Source: G963691835 sp963691835 (lineage in GTDB: Bacteria > Pseudomonadota > Alphaproteobacteria > Thalassobaculales > Thalassobaculaceae). Taken from it: a DNA stretch of 64,000 nt. Made by a program: the position numbers and the translations under genes. The stretch is from the NCBI GenBank assembly GCA_963691835.1, contig OY829383.1, forward strand, positions 3,906,001-3,970,000. The letters run 5' to 3'. Of the stretch, positions 1-8,604 are shown one piece after another. Positions within the stretch are counted from its first letter, which is position 1. Each line of letters starts with the position of its first letter. The notes under the pieces were generated by a model that ran no database searches, was not told the DNA's origin, and was given only the letters and a program-made list of their open reading frames with translations.

Positions 1-1177
1 CGGAGACCCGGATCACCGTGGCGACGGGACCGAAGATCTCTTCCTGATTCACCCGCATGTCGTTGGTGGTCTCGGTCAGCAACGCGGGCTGCAGGTAGAA
101 ACCCTCCTTCGACCGGTTCAACCGCTCCCCGCCGAACGCGAGGTTCGCCCCTTCCTTCTTGCCGATATCGATGTAGGAGAGATCGATATCGAGCTGGGAC
201 TGGTCGACCACCGGACCGATCTGTGTCCCGTCAGCAAGGGCGTCGTCGACCTTCAGCGCCTTCATTTGAGAGACCATCGCATCGACGAACCGGTCGTGAA
301 TGCCTTCGGTGACGATCAGACGGGACGAGGCCGTACAGCGCTGACCGGTCGAGAAGAACGCCCCCTGAACCGCACAGTTCACCGCGATGTCCAGATCCGC
401 GTCGTCCAGAACCACCAACGGATTCTTGCCGCCCATTTCGAGTTGCACCTTGGCGAGACGCGCCGCACAGGTTGAGGCCACGTGCTTGCCGGTCTCGACG
501 GAGCCGGTGAAGGTAACGGCGGCCACGTCTGGATGATCCAGGATGGCTTGGCCAACGACCGAACCACGTCCCATCACGAGGTTGAACACGCCCTCTGGGA
601 TGCCCGCCCGGACCAGCATGTCCGCGATCTCCCAAGCGCATCCCGGTACGAGGTCGGCGGGCTTGAAGACGATGGCGTTGCCGTAGCAGAGCGCGGGCGC
701 GATCTTCCAGGCCGGGATTGCGATCGGGAAGTTCCAGGGTGTGATAATGCCGACGACGCCCATCGGCTCACGGGTGATGTCGATCTCCACACCCGGGCGG
801 ACGGAGGCAACCCGCTCACCCGCGATCCGCAGGGTTTCCTGGGCGAAGAACTTGAAGATCTGCCCGGCGCGGATCGCCTCGCCGATGCCCTCTGGCAGGG
901 TCTTGCCTTCCTCCCGAGAGAGGAGGCGGCCCAGTTCATCCTTACGGGCCATGATCTCATTGCCGACCTTCTCGAGGATGTCGTGGCGTTGCTGCGGGGT
1001 GGTCCTTCCCCATGCCGGTGCGGCGGCTTTGGCCGCGGCAACAGCCTCGTTGACCTGCTCAGCGCTTGCGGACGCGTAGCTCGCAATCACGTCACCCAAG
1101 TCGGACGGATTGATGTTGTCGCGCCCGCTTGCGCCCTCGACCCAGCTTCCGGCGATGAAGTTCTTTCGCACACCCAT
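1..1177 (-). CDS. Aldehyde dehydrogenase, C-terminus cut by window edge
   Basis: The minus strand carries about 392 codons of an NAD(P)-dependent aldehyde dehydrogenase that runs off the left edge. The ATG lies at 1177, and the protein opens with MGVRKNFIAGSWVEG. Visible family motifs are ITPWNFP (substrate and cofactor entry), FTGSVETGK (Rossmann loop), LEMGGKNP with the general-base Glu, GQRCTASSR with the catalytic Cys, and EEIFGPV near the edge. The N-terminus, with INPSDLGDVI, resembles alpha-ketoglutaric semialdehyde dehydrogenases from memory, but the substrate cannot be fixed by reading. It diverges from the transporter/ThDP-enzyme operon starting at 1410, so it may oxidise an aldehyde made by that operon (inference). 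Confidence 0.93.
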   Translation of the reverse strand, partial: MGVRKNFIAGSWVEGASGRDNINPSDLGDVIASYASASAEQVNEAVAAAKAAAPAWGRTTPQQRHDILEKVGNEIMARKDELGRLLSREEGKTLPEGIGEAIRAGQIFKFFAQETLRIAGERVASVRPGVEIDITREPMGVVGIITPWNFPIAIPAWKIAPALCYGNAIVFKPADLVPGCAWEIADMLVRAGIPEGVFNLVMGRGSVVGQAILDHPDVAAVTFTGSVETGKHVASTCAARLAKVQLEMGGKNPLVVLDDADLDIAVNCAVQGAFFSTGQRCTASSRLIVTEGIHDRFVDAMVSQMKALKVDDALADGTQIGPVVDQSQLDIDLSYIDIGKKEGANLAFGGERLNRSKEGFYLQPALLTETTNDMRVNQEEIFGPVATVIRVS

Positions 1178-1319
1178 GTGACGGGCTCCTCCATACGGTC
1201 AGTAATGCGGTTTTCCGGCTTGCACCGCTTGGCCGGGAGTATCGCTACCGCTACCGGTTTTGAAAAGCGTCGTAGCCGGAAGGTCAGACTTGCCCACTTG
1301 GATACTCAGGCTCCCAACG

Positions 1320-1349
1320 TTGCCAAGCTTTCAGAACGATGCCTACACT
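1320..1349 (+). promoter_or_regulatory. Candidate sigma-70-type promoter for the Liv-type operon
   Basis: A TTGCCA box at 1320-1325 is followed after 18 bases by TACACT at 1344-1349, about 60 bases upstream of the binding-protein ATG at 1410. It is a plausible but unproven match. The 232-base divergent region 1178-1409 must also hold the promoter of the aldehyde dehydrogenase. Confidence 0.3.
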
Positions 1350-1409
1350 CGGCACCGAGGCGGCGTTGCCGTCGGTTAAGGAGCAAGAACAGATAACAGG
1401 GAGGGGTGC

Positions 1410-2711
1410 ATGAAAGCGCTCGGGAGACTGTTTACCGTCGCGGCCGCTGCGGCTGCCATTGGCGGTCTGGCCGCACCGGCGGTTGCGAAAGACACCATTA
1501 AGGTTGCGGTACCATCGTTCCTGTCCGGACCGGCCGCCGGACCCTTTGGCGTGCCATCTCGAAACGGCGCCGAGATGGTCATCGACGCCATCAATTCCGG
1601 CAAACTGCCGGCACCCTACAACACCAAGGGTTTCGCTGGGGCCGTGGCTGAGCCCGACTTCATCGACGAGGCAGGCGGCAATACCAAGCAGGTGGCCGAA
1701 TACCGGAACCTCGTCCAGAAGCGCGATATGGATGTGATCATCGGCTACATCTCGTCGGGTTCCTGTGCCGCGCTGGCGCCGGTTGTCGAAGAGCTGAAGC
1801 GTCTAACGGTGTTCGCGGTTTGTGGCACGCCCCGTATCTTTGAAGAGTCATCCCGGAACTACGTTTTCCGGACGATGGCACATGCGACGGCTGACAGTGT
1901 CGCGGCCGCGCACTACGTCGCCAAGATGTTCCCGGACGTGAAAAGCTACACGGGCATCAACCAGAACTACGCCTGGGGCCAAGATTCCTGGCGTGATTTC
2001 AGCCTCGCCATGGGCCATCTGATGCCTGACGCCAAGGCGTCCGACAAGCTGCAGTTCCCGAAGATCTTTGCCGGTCAGTATGGCAGTGAGATCTCCGCGC
2101 TGTCCCTCGACAAGTCTGAGCTCGTCCACTCCTCGTTCTGGGACGGCGACCTTGAGGGCTTCATCTTCCAGGCGACGCCACGCGGCCTGTTCAAGCGGAA
2201 GAAGGTGGTCTTCACAGTTGGCGGCACGGCGGCCTACCGGCTTGGCAAGAAGCTGCCCGACGGTCTGATCCTCGGGGCCCGGGGGCCGTACGGCATCCTC
2301 GTCCGCGATCGGAAGACGGCGCTGAATGAGTGGTTCGTCAACACCTACAAGGACCGCTACGGCACATATCCGTCAGGTCCGGCCTATCAGTACGGCCAGG
2401 CGGTGCTGGCGACCAAGATCGCCTATGACAAGGCGGCTGAGGCGGCAGGCGGATTCCCGACCCAGGATCAGGTCATCGCGGCCTTCAAGGGTATGGAGTT
2501 CGAGAGCTTCTCGACGACCGTGAAGATGGCGCTCGCCGGTGGTCACCAGGCCATCACCGAGCATGTCTATGGCATCACAAAGTGGAACGACGAGGATGCG
2601 GAGCCCGGTGCTGTCGACATCCAGTTCTTCCCCGCTGAGTGCGTCATGCCTCCGGACGGCCAGTCCAGCGTCGAGTGGATCGAAGGCGGCATGAAAGGCG
2701 CCAAGTGCTGA
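1410..2711 (+). CDS. ABC transporter substrate-binding protein, LivK/branched-chain type
   Basis: This 433-residue periplasmic binding protein starts at an ATG preceded by GGGAGGGG. Residues 1-26 form a Sec signal peptide (basic start, Ala-rich core ending PAVAKD). The mature part begins TIKVAVPSFLSGPAAG, the usual opening of type I periplasmic binding proteins for branched-chain amino acids, amides and urea-like compounds. It is longer than E. coli LivK (about 370). It is the first gene of an operon with two LivHM-type permeases and two LivGF-type ATPases, and a hairpin-rich 139-base gap separates it from the first permease. The ligand is unknown; the downstream catabolic genes suggest a carboxylate or oxo-acid rather than leucine (inference). 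Confidence 0.93.
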   Translation: MKALGRLFTVAAAAAAIGGLAAPAVAKDTIKVAVPSFLSGPAAGPFGVPSRNGAEMVIDAINSGKLPAPYNTKGFAGAVAEPDFIDEAGGNTKQVAEYRNLVQKRDMDVIIGYISSGSCAALAPVVEELKRLTVFAVCGTPRIFEESSRNYVFRTMAHATADSVAAAHYVAKMFPDVKSYTGINQNYAWGQDSWRDFSLAMGHLMPDAKASDKLQFPKIFAGQYGSEISALSLDKSELVHSSFWDGDLEGFIFQATPRGLFKRKKVVFTVGGTAAYRLGKKLPDGLILGARGPYGILVRDRKTALNEWFVNTYKDRYGTYPSGPAYQYGQAVLATKIAYDKAAEAAGGFPTQDQVIAAFKGMEFESFSTTVKMALAGGHQAITEHVYGITKWNDEDAEPGAVDIQFFPAECVMPPDGQSSVEWIEGGMKGAKC

Positions 2712-2732
2712 TCCGGCACTTTACGGCGCCTA

Positions 2733-2800
2733 CCGCTCATCTGGAGCGGGCAGGCTAGTAGAACCAACGTGACCGGCGGCCGGGAGAGTGAACCCGGCCG
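2733..2800 (+). promoter_or_regulatory. Two intercistronic hairpins between binding protein and permease
   Basis: CCGCTC at 2733-2738 pairs with GAGCGG at 2744-2749 (5-base loop). CGGCCGGG at 2777-2784 pairs with CCCGGCCG at 2793-2800 (8-base loop). No T-run follows, so partial termination or 3'-end mRNA protection of the binding-protein message is more likely than full termination. Confidence 0.55.
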
Positions 2801-2850
2801 TCGGCCTTAATCTTCAAGGACCCATTGCCGGGGGGGGCACGGGCCGCGCC

Positions 2851-3747
2851 ATGGACCTGTTCATCACCATTGTCATCGACGGGCTGGAGTTCTCCTCCTA
2901 CCTGTTCATCGTGTCGGTGGGACTCACGCTGATCTTCGGCGTCATGAAGATCCTCAACGTCGCACACGGAAACTTCTACGCGTGGGGTGCTTACTCGGCG
3001 GCCTACCTGATCGGTGTCTGGTCGGAGAGCGGCTTCTCCGACATCAGCACGTTCGCGATGATCCCTGTCGCAACGATCGGGGTCGGCGTGGTGCTGGGTG
3101 TCATCCTCGAGCGCACATTGTTGCGGCACATGTACCACCGGGATGAGGTGGTGATCGTGCTGGCAACCTTCGCCACATTCCTCATCCTCGAAGACATTCT
3201 TCTGCTGACGTTCGGTGTTGATCCCTACTTCGCCTACCAACCGATGGTCGCGCTTGATGCGGTGGAGATCGGCGGGATCATCCGCGACGTCTACAAGCTC
3301 ACCATGATCGGTCTGGCCATCGGCATCGGCGTCGTTCTGTGGTTCGTCCTCACCCAGACCAAATGGGGGCGCCTGCTCACCGCGGTCATCTACGATCGCG
3401 AGATGGCGACGACCATGGGGGTCGACGTCAGCATGGTCTATCTGGTGACCTTCGTGATCGGCGCCATGCTCGGTGCGCTGGGGGGCGCCTACATCGCCCC
3501 GACCGTTTCCGTCGCACCCGGCTTCGGCATCGATGTGATCGTTTTGTCCTTCGCCGTCGTGGTCATCGGCGGTATGGGCAGCATCCCCGGGGCTGTCATC
3601 GGGGCGCTCGCTGTTGGCATGGCGCGGGCGACGGCGGTCCACCAGTTCCCGGAGGTGGAGCTGTTCGTGGTCTTCGTCGTGATGGCCGTTGTCCTCGTCT
3701 TCCGGCCGGAAGGGCTATTCGCCCCGGCCAAAGCCCGCAAGATCTGA
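2851..3747 (+). CDS. Branched-chain-type ABC transporter permease (LivH-like)
   Basis: An inner-membrane permease of the LivH family, 298 residues from the ATG at 2851. A longer frame from a GTG at 2788 exists, but its extra 21 residues are non-hydrophobic and overlap the hairpin region; family members begin with MDLF-like sequences. Several hydrophobic helices are visible, starting with the segment that contains GLTLIFGVMKILNVAHG, a family signature. GGMGSIPGAVIGA near the C-terminus is the loop that contacts the ATPase. It should form the translocation pore together with the LivM-like protein encoded 10 bases downstream. Confidence 0.95.
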   Translation: MDLFITIVIDGLEFSSYLFIVSVGLTLIFGVMKILNVAHGNFYAWGAYSAAYLIGVWSESGFSDISTFAMIPVATIGVGVVLGVILERTLLRHMYHRDEVVIVLATFATFLILEDILLLTFGVDPYFAYQPMVALDAVEIGGIIRDVYKLTMIGLAIGIGVVLWFVLTQTKWGRLLTAVIYDREMATTMGVDVSMVYLVTFVIGAMLGALGGAYIAPTVSVAPGFGIDVIVLSFAVVVIGGMGSIPGAVIGALAVGMARATAVHQFPEVELFVVFVVMAVVLVFRPEGLFAPAKARKI

Positions 3748-3757
3748 GGAGGTTACG

Positions 3758-4717
3758 ATGGACCGCACCCGTGACCTCACCATGCCAGGCCTTATCGTCG
3801 GCCTGGGCTTTTGCGCCATCGCCGGGATCACGTTTCTGCCGGACTGGCTCGTCAACATCCTCACCATCTCCTTCGCCCGCGCGCTTGCGGTCGTCGGCTT
3901 GATGGTTCTCTGGCGGACCGGCCTCGTGTCGTTCGGTCACGCGCTGTATTACGGGCTCGGCGCCTACACGGTGGCGATCCTGGCCAAGGAGTTCGGGATC
4001 ACGGAGTTCTTCATCTCCGTGCCGATCGCCATTTTGGTATCGGCCACCCTGGGCTTTCTCCTCGGGTTCATCATCCGGCGGTATCGCGAGATCTTCTTCG
4101 CGATGCTGAGCCTTGCGTTCTCGATGGTTCTCTACGGCGTGCTTGTGAAGACCGAGGTGCTGGGCAGCACGGATGGCTTCAATGTGCCCTCGCCAAGTTT
4201 CCTGGGCATGCGGTCCGAAGACGAGGTGGTCAACGACAAGATCCTCTATGTCGTTCTCTGCTTCGTCGGCATGGGCGTTGCGCTTGCGGTTCATCGTTAT
4301 CTGAAATCCACCCTCGGTTCGCTAACGACCGCGATCCGGGACAATGAAATCCGGGTCGAATATCTGGGTTTCTCCGTCGCTTGGGCGATCCATGTGAAGT
4401 ATGTGATGTCGGCGGCACTCGCCGGGTTGGGCGGAGCGATGCTGTCGCTCACCCTGGGGCAGGTCGATCCGGACAGCATGGTCAACTGGCCGGTCTCCGG
4501 AGAGCTTGTGTTCGTCACCATTCTGAGTGGACCGGGCAGTGTCGCAGCGCCCTTCATCGGTTCGGTGATCTTCGAGCTGATCCGGACCTACGCTTTCGAA
4601 TGGCTGCCCCATGCCTGGCAGTTGATCGTGGGTGGAACGCTGTTGCTGATCATCTTCTTCCTGCCGGATGGCGTCTGGTCTCTCGTGCGGAAACTTGCCC
4701 CCCGGAAGGAGGCCTGA
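3758..4717 (+). CDS. Branched-chain-type ABC transporter permease (LivM-like)
   Basis: The second inner-membrane permease, 319 residues, from the ATG at 3758 that follows GAGGAGG by a few bases; an upstream in-frame start at 3689 lies inside the previous gene and is rejected. The chain shows about eight hydrophobic helices and the LivM signatures GLVSFGHALYYGLGAY near residue 50 and LTTAIRDNEIRVEYLGF in the ATPase-contact loop. It lies between the LivH-like permease and the LivG-like ATPase, with one base to the next ATG, indicating a single transcript. Confidence 0.95.
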   Translation: MDRTRDLTMPGLIVGLGFCAIAGITFLPDWLVNILTISFARALAVVGLMVLWRTGLVSFGHALYYGLGAYTVAILAKEFGITEFFISVPIAILVSATLGFLLGFIIRRYREIFFAMLSLAFSMVLYGVLVKTEVLGSTDGFNVPSPSFLGMRSEDEVVNDKILYVVLCFVGMGVALAVHRYLKSTLGSLTTAIRDNEIRVEYLGFSVAWAIHVKYVMSAALAGLGGAMLSLTLGQVDPDSMVNWPVSGELVFVTILSGPGSVAAPFIGSVIFELIRTYAFEWLPHAWQLIVGGTLLLIIFFLPDGVWSLVRKLAPRKEA

Positions 4718-4718
4718 G

Positions 4719-5522
4719 ATGGCGATCCTTGAAGCCAAAGGCCTCGGCAAGAGCTTCGGTGCCGTCGTTGCCGCCAAGGACATCAATGTCACGGTGGCAC
4801 CGCACGAGATCATCGGCATCATCGGCGCCAACGGGGCAGGGAAGACGACCTTCGTCAATATGGTCACCGGTTATCTGAAGCCGAGTGAGGGCCGGATCCT
4901 CTTTGAAGGCGACGACATCACGGATCTGGAGCCGCGGACGATCACAAGGCTCGGCATTTGCCGGTCTTTTCAGGTTGCCCAAGTCTTCATGACGATGACG
5001 GTTTTCCAGAACCTTCTCGTCGCGATCGGTATCGCGGAGGGGACGGGGGCTGCCTCGTTCGCGCGCCTCGTTCGCAATGATACTGAGGAGAAGGTCTGGG
5101 AGGTGCTGCAGCGTTTCCAGATCGACAACTATGCGCATGCCGTGGCGTCAACGCTTCCGCAAGGGGTGCGGAAGCTCTTGGACATCGCCATGGCCATGGT
5201 CGCGTCCCCGCGCATCTTGCTTCTCGATGAGCCGACGAGTGGCATCAGTGTGGAAGAGAAGTTCGACCTGATGGACATCGTGATGGACGTGCTGAAGCGG
5301 GAGCAGGTGACCGTCCTGTTCGTCGAACACGACATGGAAATCGTCGCCCGGTATGTGAGCCGCGTGCTCGCTTTCTATCAGGGGGAGATCATCTGCGACG
5401 CTCCGCCGGACGAAGCCTTGGTGGACCCGAAAGTGAAGGAATTCGTGATCGGTGAGGAGTATCACCGCCGGGACGCCGGGGCGGCGGATGAGGTTGTCGC
5501 GGGGGAGGCGAGCCATGCTTGA
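4719..5522 (+). CDS. ABC transporter ATP-binding protein (LivG-like)
   Basis: A 267-residue cytoplasmic ATPase. The ATG at 4719 directly follows the LivM stop and has AAGGAGG upstream. Walker A is GANGAGKTT, the Q-loop region is CRSFQVAQVF, and Walker B is RILLLDEPTSG followed by the switch His in VLFVEHDM. The ABC signature position reads LPQGVRKLLDIA, so the canonical LSGGQ has become LPQGV, a change seen in some LivG-type proteins. Its last eight bases overlap the LivF-like gene, which suggests translational coupling. Confidence 0.93.
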   Translation: MAILEAKGLGKSFGAVVAAKDINVTVAPHEIIGIIGANGAGKTTFVNMVTGYLKPSEGRILFEGDDITDLEPRTITRLGICRSFQVAQVFMTMTVFQNLLVAIGIAEGTGAASFARLVRNDTEEKVWEVLQRFQIDNYAHAVASTLPQGVRKLLDIAMAMVASPRILLLDEPTSGISVEEKFDLMDIVMDVLKREQVTVLFVEHDMEIVARYVSRVLAFYQGEIICDAPPDEALVDPKVKEFVIGEEYHRRDAGAADEVVAGEASHA

Positions 5523-6162
5523 GGCGCGCGACCTTGATGTAGATATCGGCCCGGTACCCGTCCTCCGCGCTGTCAGCCTGACGGTGGCGCCCGGAAAGAT
5601 GTGTGGGCTGATCGGCCGGAACGGTGCCGGCAAGACCACGTTCATGCGGACCGTCATGGGGCTGCTGAAGGCGAAAGCCGGCGTGATTGAGTACGATCAC
5701 GTGGATTTGCTGAAGGTCCGGGAGTTCAAACGCGCCCATATGGGGGTGGGTTATATGCCGGAGGACCGGCGTCTCGTCCCACAGCTCTCCGCCGAAGACA
5801 ATATCCTCATTCCGGTACACGCAGTTGGGATTGAGGACTACGAGGACCGGCTTGCCTGGATCTACAAGCTGATGCCGGAACTGCAGGCTTTTCGCGACCG
5901 GGGGGCCACACAGCTTTCCGGTGGTCAGCAGAAGCTGGTCGCCCTGGCCCGCGCGCTTATGGCGGGCACCAAACTGCTGATGCTGGACGAGCCGACGGAA
6001 GGCATCGCACCGGTCCTGGCGCAGCGCATGGTGGCTGTTCTGACCGACCTCAAGAAGGAGGGGATTTCGGTTCTCATCTCGGAATCGAACGACACCCACC
6101 TCGCCGGGCTTCTTGACGCGATGTACGTAATCGAGCGAGGACAGATCACTTCGTCCAGCTGA
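5515..6162 (+). CDS. ABC transporter ATP-binding protein (LivF-like)
   Basis: A 215-residue ATPase, slightly shorter than typical LivF (about 235). The ATG at 5515 overlaps the LivG-like gene and is preceded by GGGGGAGGCG. It has Walker A GRNGAGKTT, an intact LSGGQQK signature, and Walker B KLLMLDEPTEGIAP. The switch His region reads VLISESNDTH, so the His that normally follows Walker B is not in its usual VEQN/VEH context; LivF proteins often carry VEQN here. It pairs with the LivG-like subunit to drive the LivHM-type pore. Confidence 0.92.
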   Translation: MLEARDLDVDIGPVPVLRAVSLTVAPGKMCGLIGRNGAGKTTFMRTVMGLLKAKAGVIEYDHVDLLKVREFKRAHMGVGYMPEDRRLVPQLSAEDNILIPVHAVGIEDYEDRLAWIYKLMPELQAFRDRGATQLSGGQQKLVALARALMAGTKLLMLDEPTEGIAPVLAQRMVAVLTDLKKEGISVLISESNDTHLAGLLDAMYVIERGQITSSS

Positions 6163-6200
6163 GGCGGAGCACAAGAACAACGCGCCCGGAAGGTTGCGCC

Positions 6201-6866
6201 ATGGGAGAAATAAACCACGTCCTCCGTTTCCTGAAGGATCGATTTGCGCCCGGTATCCGGGCGGAGACACCGCTGCCCGCCACCAACCGGGTGATTTACT
6301 GCAACACAGGCTCTGTGACGCTGTCCGATGGGACGTCCTTGTCGGAAGACCAGGCTTGGCACGGGGCGGAGAGTGTCTTCATCACATCCGCCGACCAGGG
6401 TGCTGAGCTTTGGCGGTGGGAACTCTCTCTGGAGAGCGACCAAGCCGTGACCGATTTGGGTAATGGCATCGCGTGCCGCCTGGAGATCGAGTCCCCGCTC
6501 GACGGACCCGATCCCACCGGGCAATGGCTCATGCGGTGCGATAGTGTGCGGTTTCCGGCCGAGGGGCAGGCCTTCCTTCACACCCATCAGGGACCCGGTA
6601 TCCGATGCCTCCGCGAAGGCGCGATCCGGATTGATGTCGAAGGCGACTCAACGGACTACGGTCCTGGCGGTGCGTGGTTTGAAAGCGGTGTGGAGCCGGT
6701 GTTCGCCCAGGCAGGGCCAGATTCCTGCTCGCGTTTCATCCGGGTGATGATCCTCCCGGCGGATCTCAAAGGCAAAAGCTCGATCCAATACGTGAACGAG
6801 GAAGATCTGCCGAAGCCGAAATCACAGCGATACAAGGGGTATGTTGATGAGTGCATCGAACACTGA
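6201..6866 (+). CDS. Cupin-domain protein of unknown substrate
   Basis: A 221-residue protein in the transporter/ThDP operon. Residues about 110-195 look like a cupin barrel: GQAFLHTHQGPGIRCLREG fits cupin motif 1 (G-x5-H-x-H), although the usual Glu after the His pair is not obvious, and a weak motif 2 follows around GPGGAWFESGVEPV. A single metal-binding site is therefore possible but may be incomplete. The N-terminal 100 residues look like a second, degenerate beta-rich half. The 3' end overlaps the next gene. A role in recognising or processing the transported compound is an inference from context only. Confidence 0.75.
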   Translation: MGEINHVLRFLKDRFAPGIRAETPLPATNRVIYCNTGSVTLSDGTSLSEDQAWHGAESVFITSADQGAELWRWELSLESDQAVTDLGNGIACRLEIESPLDGPDPTGQWLMRCDSVRFPAEGQAFLHTHQGPGIRCLREGAIRIDVEGDSTDYGPGGAWFESGVEPVFAQAGPDSCSRFIRVMILPADLKGKSSIQYVNEEDLPKPKSQRYKGYVDECIEH

Positions 6867-8559
6867 GGGGCGGGACGCCGAGCCCAGGCTGGGCGGTCAC
6901 GTCCTGGTCGACCAGCTGAAGCTGCATGGGGTCGACATGGTGTTCGGCGTGCCGGGCGAGAGCTATCTCGCAGTGCTCGACGGCCTTCACGACGCGAACT
7001 CCGTCAAGACGATCATCTGCCGCCAAGAGGGTGGGGCGGCGATGATGGCGGAAGCCTATGGCAAGCTGACCGGCAAGCCGGGGGTTTGTCTCGTCACGCG
7101 CGGTCCTGGGGCGACGAATGCCTCTGCCGGGGTGCACATCGCCTTTCAGGATTCCACGCCGATGGTTCTGTTGGTCGGCCAAGTCGGCCGCGACATGATG
7201 GACCGCGAGGCGTTCCAGGAGATCGACTACCGGCGCATGTACGGGCAGATGGCCAAGTGGGTGGCCCAGGTGGACGATGCGGCGCGCTTGCCGGAGTACC
7301 TGAGCCGCGCGTTTCACACGGCGGTGTCCGGACGCCCGGGGCCGGTGGTCCTGGCACTCCCCGAGGACATGCTGACCGATACCGTCACCGTACCGGATCC
7401 AGCATCCTACCGGCGGGTGGAAGCGCATCCCGGTCCCGACAACATGTCCCAGTTTCGAGAGATGCTGGCGGCGGCATCTGACCCGCTGGTGATCATTGGC
7501 GGCGGCGGATGGGATGCTGAGGCTGTTGCTGATCTCCAGACCTTTGCGGAAAAGAACGGCTTGCCGGTCGGGGCGTCCTTCCGGTGTCAGGACTACTTTG
7601 ACAATCGTCACGACAACTATGTCGGCCACGTCGGGATCGGGATCGATCCGGCCTTGGCCGATCATGTGATGCGCAGTGATCTGCTGATCGTGATCGGCTC
7701 CCGTCTGGGGGAGATGACGACCAGCGGCTACAGCCTCCTCGACATTCCGAAACCAAAGCAGCCACTGGTCCACGTCTATCCTGACGCGGCGGAGCTGGGC
7801 CGTGTTTACCAGGCGGATCTGCCGATCCATGCGGGTATGCGGGCGTTCGCCAAGGCTGCCGCGGCTATGGAGCCCGTAGATGGTAGCCGATGGGCCGCGA
7901 GCGTCTCGAAGGGGCGAGAGGCCTACCTCAAGACCCTAGCTCCCCTGCCGGTACCCGGCGACGTGCAGATGGGCGAGATCGCGGCCTGGCTGGACAAACG
8001 CCTGCCCGAGGACGCGGTCATCACCAACGGGGCTGGCAACTACGCCACCTGGATGCACCGCTTTTACCGGTATCGCCGGTACCGAACGCAGCTCGCCCCA
8101 ACCAGCGGATCGATGGGATACGGCCTGCCGGCCGGTGTGGCCGCGAAGCTCGTCCATCCCGAGCGGATTGTCGTCAGTATGAATGGGGACGGCTGCTACA
8201 TGATGCACGGCCAGGAGTTGGCGACGGCCATGCAGTATGACGCACCGTTCATCGGGATCATCGTGAACAACGGCATGTACGGGACGATCCGGATGCATCA
8301 GGAGCGGGAGTATCCGGGCCGGGTCAGCCATACAGCCCTTCAAAATCCGGACTTCGCTGCCTTGGCCCGGGCCTACGGCGCCCACGGAGAGACCGTAACG
8401 CGTACGGAGGAGTTCGAGCCCGCGTTCGAACGTGCCGTCGCGTCGGGTAAGGCGGCGCTCATCGAGGTGAAGCTTCATCCCGAAGCGATCACGCCGAAGA
8501 CGACGCTGTCCGCGATCCGGCAGGCGGCGGAAACCCGTCTCGCCGCCGCCTCCGACTGA
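6847..8559 (+). CDS. ThDP-dependent enzyme, acetolactate synthase/decarboxylase-like
   Basis: A 570-residue thiamine-diphosphate enzyme of the acetolactate synthase/benzoylformate decarboxylase superfamily. The ATG at 6847 has AAGGGG seven bases upstream; an ATG two codons earlier (6841) is too close to that site. The N-terminal PYR domain has the catalytic Glu in CRQEGGAA, the middle domain spans about 190-330, and the C-terminal PP domain has the Mg-ThDP motif GDGCYMMHGQELATAMQYD, ending in NN. FQEIDYRR resembles the acetolactate synthase loop, but no regulatory subunit gene is nearby, and the setting beside a dedicated transporter and an aldehyde dehydrogenase favours a catabolic 2-oxo-acid decarboxylase or lyase (inference). 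Confidence 0.9.
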   Translation: MSASNTEGRDAEPRLGGHVLVDQLKLHGVDMVFGVPGESYLAVLDGLHDANSVKTIICRQEGGAAMMAEAYGKLTGKPGVCLVTRGPGATNASAGVHIAFQDSTPMVLLVGQVGRDMMDREAFQEIDYRRMYGQMAKWVAQVDDAARLPEYLSRAFHTAVSGRPGPVVLALPEDMLTDTVTVPDPASYRRVEAHPGPDNMSQFREMLAAASDPLVIIGGGGWDAEAVADLQTFAEKNGLPVGASFRCQDYFDNRHDNYVGHVGIGIDPALADHVMRSDLLIVIGSRLGEMTTSGYSLLDIPKPKQPLVHVYPDAAELGRVYQADLPIHAGMRAFAKAAAAMEPVDGSRWAASVSKGREAYLKTLAPLPVPGDVQMGEIAAWLDKRLPEDAVITNGAGNYATWMHRFYRYRRYRTQLAPTSGSMGYGLPAGVAAKLVHPERIVVSMNGDGCYMMHGQELATAMQYDAPFIGIIVNNGMYGTIRMHQEREYPGRVSHTALQNPDFAALARAYGAHGETVTRTEEFEPAFERAVASGKAALIEVKLHPEAITPKTTLSAIRQAAETRLAAASD

Positions 8560-8570
8560 CAAGGGGAAAG

Positions 8571-8599
8571 GGAGCGGGGGTGGATAGCTTTCCCGCTCC
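8571..8599. terminator. Hairpin between convergent genes
   Basis: GGAGCGGG at 8571-8578 pairs with CCCGCTCC at 8592-8599 around a 13-base loop. It sits in the 45-base gap between the ThDP enzyme and phaC, whose 3' ends face each other, so it could serve both. There is no clear T-run on either side. Confidence 0.55.
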
Positions 8600-8604
8600 T
8601 ACTC

